A stretch of DNA of 64,000 bases from Chamaelirium japonicum (taxonomy: Eukaryota; Streptophyta; Magnoliopsida; Liliales; Melanthiaceae), in assembly GCA_947650365.1 (NCBI GenBank), contig OX393553.1, positions 35,466,353-35,530,352 of the forward strand. The letters run 5' to 3'. How positions within the stretch are numbered: position 1 is the first letter of the stretch; each line of letters starts with the position of its first letter. The notes below the pieces were generated by a model. The model was not told the DNA's origin. It was given only the letters and a program-made list of their open reading frames with translations, and did not search any database. Positions 58,625 through 64,000 of the stretch are shown here, one piece after another. The translations under genes and the position numbers were made by a program.

Positions 58625-60830
58625 TGTTCAATAGTGGATTATCGAGCATGAGGAGAAGGGGAAGTGGCAACAGTTCAGGCAACGGGGAAGGAGGTGATAG
58701 TGAAGGATGAGGGGAAAAGAAAGCGTTGGTGGCTTCGGGGATGAAAAAAAAAGAAAAAGAAGGAGAGACAGTGGCAGCAACGATGATAGATGTGCCGATG
58801 AGGAGGAGATGGGATATGGAAGGAGAATGATGTGGTCCACTGGGAAGGAAGAAATGAGGTATTCTTACCATAAAAAAAAAATTCTCTTAAAGAAGCTTAA
58901 GAGGCCGGGTAATACTAATCTATTTTGGGGGGTGAGTAAAATACCCCTTTTTCTTTTAAGAGTGAGTTAACTTACACTAAACTAAAGCATGCAACCATAT
59001 GAATGCCGATTTAGTGTGCACTGGCTAACTACATATCGGGAAATGAGAAATGCTATGCATACACACCATGTATGTATAGTGATATGCATCCTTGCCACAA
59101 GGGCTGCGAGATGGGTGAGTTTGGAGCCATGTATGTCGAATGATATCATGCTGACATCATGATTGTGCATTGATTGGTGCACATCTCTCATCCAACGGCT
59201 CTTGCAGTGGAAATGAGAGCTTTGTATGCATACATGACGTGTATGCATAGCATCACTCTTGAAAAGTTTTATTCAGCCCCTACCCCCCCACCACCAATGG
59301 TTCTCTTTTCCTGCATACCCCATCCTCCCCCCCCCTCTTTTCCATATGTTGGGGAACTAGCCTAGCTATTTCCATATGTTGGGGAACTAGCCTAGCTGGC
59401 TCCGATGTTGGTTCCTTCTGTTGCAGAAGCCTAGCTTTCAGCCCTCAGGATTATGTTCAAAGTTCGAGGATCGAAGCCTTGCAGAGATTGCCAACCATAT
59501 ATAGAATACGATGGACAAATAAAATTTTAAAAAATACCACGGATCACAGACAACCAATTAAGGACTTGAATTACCACTAGCAAGAATTACACAAAGCAGT
59601 GGTCTCCGTTTGGCGGACTCTGCTAACCCTGCTCCTCTCAATCATCACACATACACGAAGTAGAGAACCACTTGCTACCAAGAGATATATAGAGATTACC
59701 GGAGGATCACCAACAGATGGAAGCATCCCGGAGGAGAAACCAAAATAATCGTGCCGATGAACTCGGAGAAGATCCGTACACCGTATCTTTTGCATTTCAT
59801 CTCCGATAGTTACGGCGAAGAACTTGAAGAAGGTCCGCACACTGGATACTCCACCTTTCCTCCTCTTCTTCTTTTCCCCTTCTCCTTCATCTCTACTTTC
59901 CTTCTACTCTCCCCTCTCTATGTGGAAAATCCTAGACCGGGTTTTCGTTTTCTCCTTGTCCATGACTCGATCTCAATCCTCTACCGAGAAGAACCATTCC
60001 ACTATATAATTGCCACCTTGAGACTCCAAGTGCTCGGGGGGAGCGATGCATCATTGCTTCCCCAAATTCTTCACTTCTCCCTGCAACTTCCTTTTCTAGA
60101 TTGTAGATGATCTCTAACCCACCACTGTAACCGTCGTTGACGATCCCCAAAGAGTTTTCAATCTTAGATTTAACCCTAGAGTCACCCTTGCTTCCCTTAA
60201 ATAAGAGAGCAAACATTGCCCATGGGAGACCAAAATCCCAAAGAAATCCCAGTCAAAAACAACTCGAATACGCTACCAGCACAAGTCGGTCGTGCGCACG
60301 ATCGGCTCTAGTTTTCTCGCCCAACTTTCCTATAGATTGTCCATGTGCACGACCTGGACAGGTCATGCACACGATCTACCTATTGGATTGGTCCTCCTTC
60401 CTTTCGGGGTTGTGTGTTTTCATTGGATCAAAGCCAACACCATACCCCATCCCCTCCTCACCATCACGTCCATGTATCAAATCCCATCCACACCTTCCTT
60501 CCCATCGTTGGGGGCTCCATGCGCCTCCTTTGATGATCTTCTCTTAAAACTGGCACCTGAACGGACGTCGATGTCTCCTTTGCTCTCCTTCTTCCCCATT
60601 ATCGGAGAATACAAAACTTCATCGTTAGTATCCTGCTAAATATTCAAATTAAACTATGTTAAGTAGGATTATGCTGAATATTCTAAACTTCATCTAAGAG
60701 GCGACCACTATACAATCCCTACAACATAACTGATCAAATATGACAGCATAATCGGCGAGCACTGCCACAATATTGATGTCTGCTTGTGTGCGTTCAAATA
60801 GTGCTTGATAGGAACTACTCTCACTAGAAT
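58625..60830. other. Unassigned intergenic DNA
   Basis: No gene recognised. A 30-bp direct duplication ('tccatatgttggggaactag' etc.) lies at 59341-59400. The stretch 59577-60250 has several moderately long frames on both strands with no family match that I can see. It may be part of an unlisted repeat. Confidence 0.35.
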
Positions 60831-60871
60831 TTCCCACCGCACTCCTTGGTAAATAAATAAAAAAAAAGAGA

Positions 60872-60891
60872 GGGGGGGGGGGGGGGGGGGG
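60872..60891. repeat. Poly(G) run, 20 G
   Basis: Uninterrupted G run after an A-rich/GAGAG tract. The length may be affected by sequencing or assembly. Confidence 0.9.
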
Positions 60892-63012
60892 CGAGTACGC
60901 AGCCTCCTCACCCAAGCATCAGTTGCTTGCCAACTCTCCTATCACCTGGTGGATCCGAGTTTCATTTCCTTGCCCTTCCTTTTTATTACTATCGCCCGAT
61001 ATTTATCTCGGAAAACGACGGGCAACCCTTCATTTGGCTAGTTCTTTCTCATGAGTCACTAGTTTGTTCAGACTGATAAAAATCATATAGATAGAACAAT
61101 TTTGATAAAATATTAGCTTCAAAATAATATTAACATTAAAATTTATTTGATCTAATATCTATTTCAAGGTTGATGTTTTCCTCATCTAGTAGAGACTCTA
61201 GATTCCTTATTGAGAATCTCATACATCTTCAGTTTCTGACTTGATGTTCTCCTCTAGAGGCACTAATATTTTCAGACCGCTATAGTGATTTTCAGACTAC
61301 TACAGTTATTTTGGTTAGGTTTAGAATTCACTATTTAGGTTATAGAATTAGGTTTAGGACTAGGGTTCACTATTTAGGTTATAGAATTTGGGTTAGGGTT
61401 AGGTATGGGTTGTGATATCACATGACAAAAACGCTTTGGAATTCGTGTTGTGAAACCGGATTAACTAGATGGTTAATGGAAGGGCATACGAGTCATTTTA
61501 CTAGCTCGCTGGGCCTATTGTAATTAAATTTTGAACTGTGGATCTCTCTTAAAGGTCCATTCTTTTGGCTAGACATAAATGGGATGAAAAATTCATTTAC
61601 TTGAGACATTCATGGGCAAGGACAATGATATCATAGGAAACTAAATGTCTCGTGTTCTTTTTTACTTGGCAAATTTGGATATTCGGTTCATCGAATAGAG
61701 CACTCGGGCAAATAATATCTAGCTCGTGATGGGCAATCAATGTCCGACCAATTTTGATGGGACTCTAATGTGTTACCAAACTAGAAAAAAAAAATCTTAA
61801 AAATTCATTTACCCAAGACATTGGACAAAAGAACTTGATACAACGTGAGATTACTTGGATAAATCAATATCCCACCTATTTTACTCGAGAGAAGAACAAA
61901 TCCTATAATTAATTAAATGTTATTAAATGGACCTAAACTCCCCCTTTGATTAATGGGGAAATGGATGTTAGGTCCCAGACAACATATCGGTTTGATGAAC
62001 ATGACACTCATAAGATCCCTTTAAGGGAAGGTCCAAAAATTATTACATAAACCTGAAAATGCCATCCTCAACTCCGTCATCCTCAACGCCAGCGACACCC
62101 TCCTCCACTCCGTTGTCTTCAACGCCCGCAACGACCTCGGCATCCGCCTCCTCTCACCCCCTCGGCGCCTCCTCATTCCTTCTTAACGGCGGGGGCAGCG
62201 GCGACAAGAGGCGGGCGGCAAACAGGGTTAGGTTCGGTTCGGATTAGGTTTAGGATTATGTCCAGGGTTCATCCCATGGCCTATAGATCTTAGGTTTAGA
62301 ATTCGATTTAGTTTAGAAAGTAGTGGCATTGAAATAAAAATTTGAAGCACAATGAGGTGAATTTTCGTCCTCTGTCCATTGGCTAAAACTGATCTCTTGC
62401 TTTGGACTGTTCACTAAGCTCCCCTTGATTAATTCTAACCTTAGGTTAATATGTTTTTAACATGTGATTTTGAAAATACATGTGTAAACAGTGTAGAGTA
62501 GTTTGGTTAATAGAGTGTGATGTGTGCAAATAGACAGTTTAGGATTGTTTGATTAATAGAGTGTGATTTGTGAAAATAGTTTTTGCACAAAAATGTGCCA
62601 TGTGCCAACGAAGTTTCATATAAATACATGAAACTTTAATTGCACATGTCACATGTGTAAACAAATAAACACGAACACGATCGTCTCAGGGCGCCTGGTT
62701 GGTGGACCCGTGTTCATCACAGCCGCACGATGGCAGTTGACCAGAAAGTGATGAGTGCCGGGCCCACAAACCGACGGTAGGAGATCAGAACTCAATACAC
62801 ACATCATTTGCACAGTAACCAGGTCCTCAATCAAAAGTCCAAGTTTGCTGTTGGGATTGCGTTTCAAAACAACAATGCTTTGTCTTCCCATTGATCTCAA
62901 ACTCAAAGGGGGTCCCTCGATGCTTCCGATGATCTCCTCCTCCCTCCTCCCGACTTCCATACCCACACCTTGTCGAATACCGCAAACCCACCTCTCTTCT
63001 GAGTTCTTAGTG
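60892..63012. other. Unassigned intergenic DNA
   Basis: AT-rich apart from a GC-rich Ser/Thr/Pro-coding stretch near 62060-62240. Degenerate 'ttaggtttagggtt'-like words at about 61318-61410 form an imperfect roughly 40-bp direct repeat. 'tagagtgtgatktgtg' is repeated near 62512 and 62558. No supported gene. Confidence 0.35.
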
Positions 63013-63199
63013 ATGGCCTTCTCCTCCCCGAAATGCCCCTCTTCCCGCTTTGCCCCTACTCCCTCCCCGCCGCCCGGAGGCCAGCGGGTGAGGAGGCTCC
63101 CTTCTGCCTCTCCCTCCCTCCCTTATAGTTCCTTCACGAGAAGGGTCTCTTCTGAATCGCCTAGAGATCGGGACTGGAATGCTGTATGCATGCAACAAG
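63013..63199 (+). CDS. Possible first exon of a plastid-targeted protein (partial)
   Basis: From ATG at 63013 an open frame gives MAFSSPKCPSSRFAPTPSPP, then Ser/Arg-rich sequence with almost no acidic residues until SPRDRDWNAVCMQQ. That composition is typical of chloroplast transit peptides. It ends at a candidate donor (caacaag/gttggg). Downstream DNA is AT-rich and could be intron. The gene would continue beyond the window. I cannot name the protein, and without the next exon this remains a guess. Confidence 0.35.
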
Positions 63200-63908
63200 G
63201 TTGGGTTTCGAAGATTCTTTTCTTTGCCCCCCCCCCCCCCCCCCCCCCCCCCATCAGTTGCTATGTGGGTTCTGTTTTATTTTCAAATTTACGTGCTTAA
63301 TTTGTTTTATTTTCAAAAAAAAAATTCTGGGTTTTGTGTGTTGAGATTCAGGTTCTTTTGTCAAATATTTAAGATAAACTTAGGATCATATGATGCAGAG
63401 GGCCAATGGTGCTGTGGGCTATATCATGCATACACCCTCTTCTATTACTTCGTTCAAACTGATCATAACAATTCGCGAGTATCTTAAGTTTGCGATGGTA
63501 GTTTTAAGTTGTTGCTGGTTGTAGATTGGCCATTGCTCGATTAGGATCATCCTAGCCTGATAGGCCAAAGCACATTAGGTCCTGGGTCTCTCAATCCCTC
63601 AAATCTTACAGTGCGGTGACGCGGCTTATGTGTATGAATAATTTGGCACAAATTCTCGAATATATGATAATATGATACATTGACTTCACGCAAAAGCTTT
63701 ATTTGTACTCTTAAAGTTATCCAAGAATATGTTTTAGCATCTTTGCTGTACTGCTTTTTCGCTTCATACTGGCTATGGCAGTTTATAGAGAAACTTAGTA
63801 GATATTTGTTATTGGAGCCTTAGCATGAGATGCAAATTCAACATACATAAATGCGCTACAAACACCAAAAGATATGTGATTTTATGTGGTTTTGGATGAT
63901 ACTCTCAT
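63200..63908. other. Possible intron or intergenic DNA with a 26-C run
   Basis: A poly(C) run of 26 lies at 63227-63252. The remainder is AT-rich with stops in all frames. If 63013-63199 is an exon, this would be its intron. Confidence 0.4.
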
Positions 63909-63922
63909 GTGTGTGTGTGTAT

Positions 63923-64000
<78 letters not shown>
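63909..64000. repeat. (GT)n/(CA)n/(GA)n compound microsatellite
   Basis: (GT)6 at 63909-63920, (CA)n at about 63924-63952 and (GA)n from 63953 to the window edge. The (GT) and (CA) parts are complementary and could form a hairpin. Confidence 0.95.

Noticed and set aside
61318..61410. Interstitial telomere repeat
   Set aside because: Words resemble TTTAGGG but are irregular and part of an imperfect 40-bp duplication. No true tandem telomere array is present.
62059..62247. Ser/Thr/Pro-rich small gene
   Set aside because: Low-complexity GC-rich stretch with no domain, splice support or homologue that I recognise.

Overview
The window is nuclear DNA of a flowering plant, but the sequence does not identify the species. 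It shows spliced genes with GT-AG introns, Ty1/copia and Cassandra retrotransposons, CACTA (En/Spm) and hAT-like DNA transposons, and fragments of the plant genes PDR/ABCG and PAL. Nearly everything up to about 58.6 kb is transposable element, except one compact host gene near 45 kb.

Block 1 (1-43741) is one old minus-strand Ty1/copia element (Copia-1). Its left end lies outside the window and its 5' LTR is at 43571-43741. It has been opened by insertions: a 2.1 kb repeat (A), a small hAT-like element, an 18.2 kb CACTA (CACTA-1, 5284-23479) and a complete Cassandra TRIM (24662-42748). A 17.3 kb CACTA (CACTA-2, 24753-42083) sits inside the left LTR of Cassandra. CACTA-1 holds its own layers: a PDR transporter exon, a LINE fragment, a TIR element that contains a second copy of the repeat (B), a 924-bp mini-CACTA and hAT-like elements. 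Target-site duplications support most joints.

CACTA-2 is the most striking element. It carries an apparently intact four-exon TNP2 transposase gene (1113 codons predicted) and a six-exon Transposase_24 gene with one in-frame TAG. That second gene is flanked by two arrays of a 181-bp satellite-like repeat in opposite orientation, with about 37 and 7 units. Sequence variants occur in a similar order going outward from the gene on both sides. CACTA-1 carries decayed TNP2 and a Transposase_24/DUF8039 gene fused to a Ulp1-type cysteine protease whose catalytic residues are all present.

Block 2 (43742-45772) is host DNA with an intact HVA22/DP1-family gene at 44650-45312 (four exons, 123 aa). Two CACGTG boxes lie upstream of it.

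Block 3 (45773-58624) is a hAT-like repeat split by a full-length copia element (Copia-2, TSD caaat). Copia-2 is in turn split by CACTA-3 (46632-53756, TSD caa), a non-autonomous element carrying a 42-codon fragment of phenylalanine ammonia-lyase.

Block 4 (58625-64000) is mostly unassigned intergenic DNA. A possible first exon of a plastid-targeted protein lies at 63013-63199, and homopolymer and dinucleotide runs lie towards the right edge.
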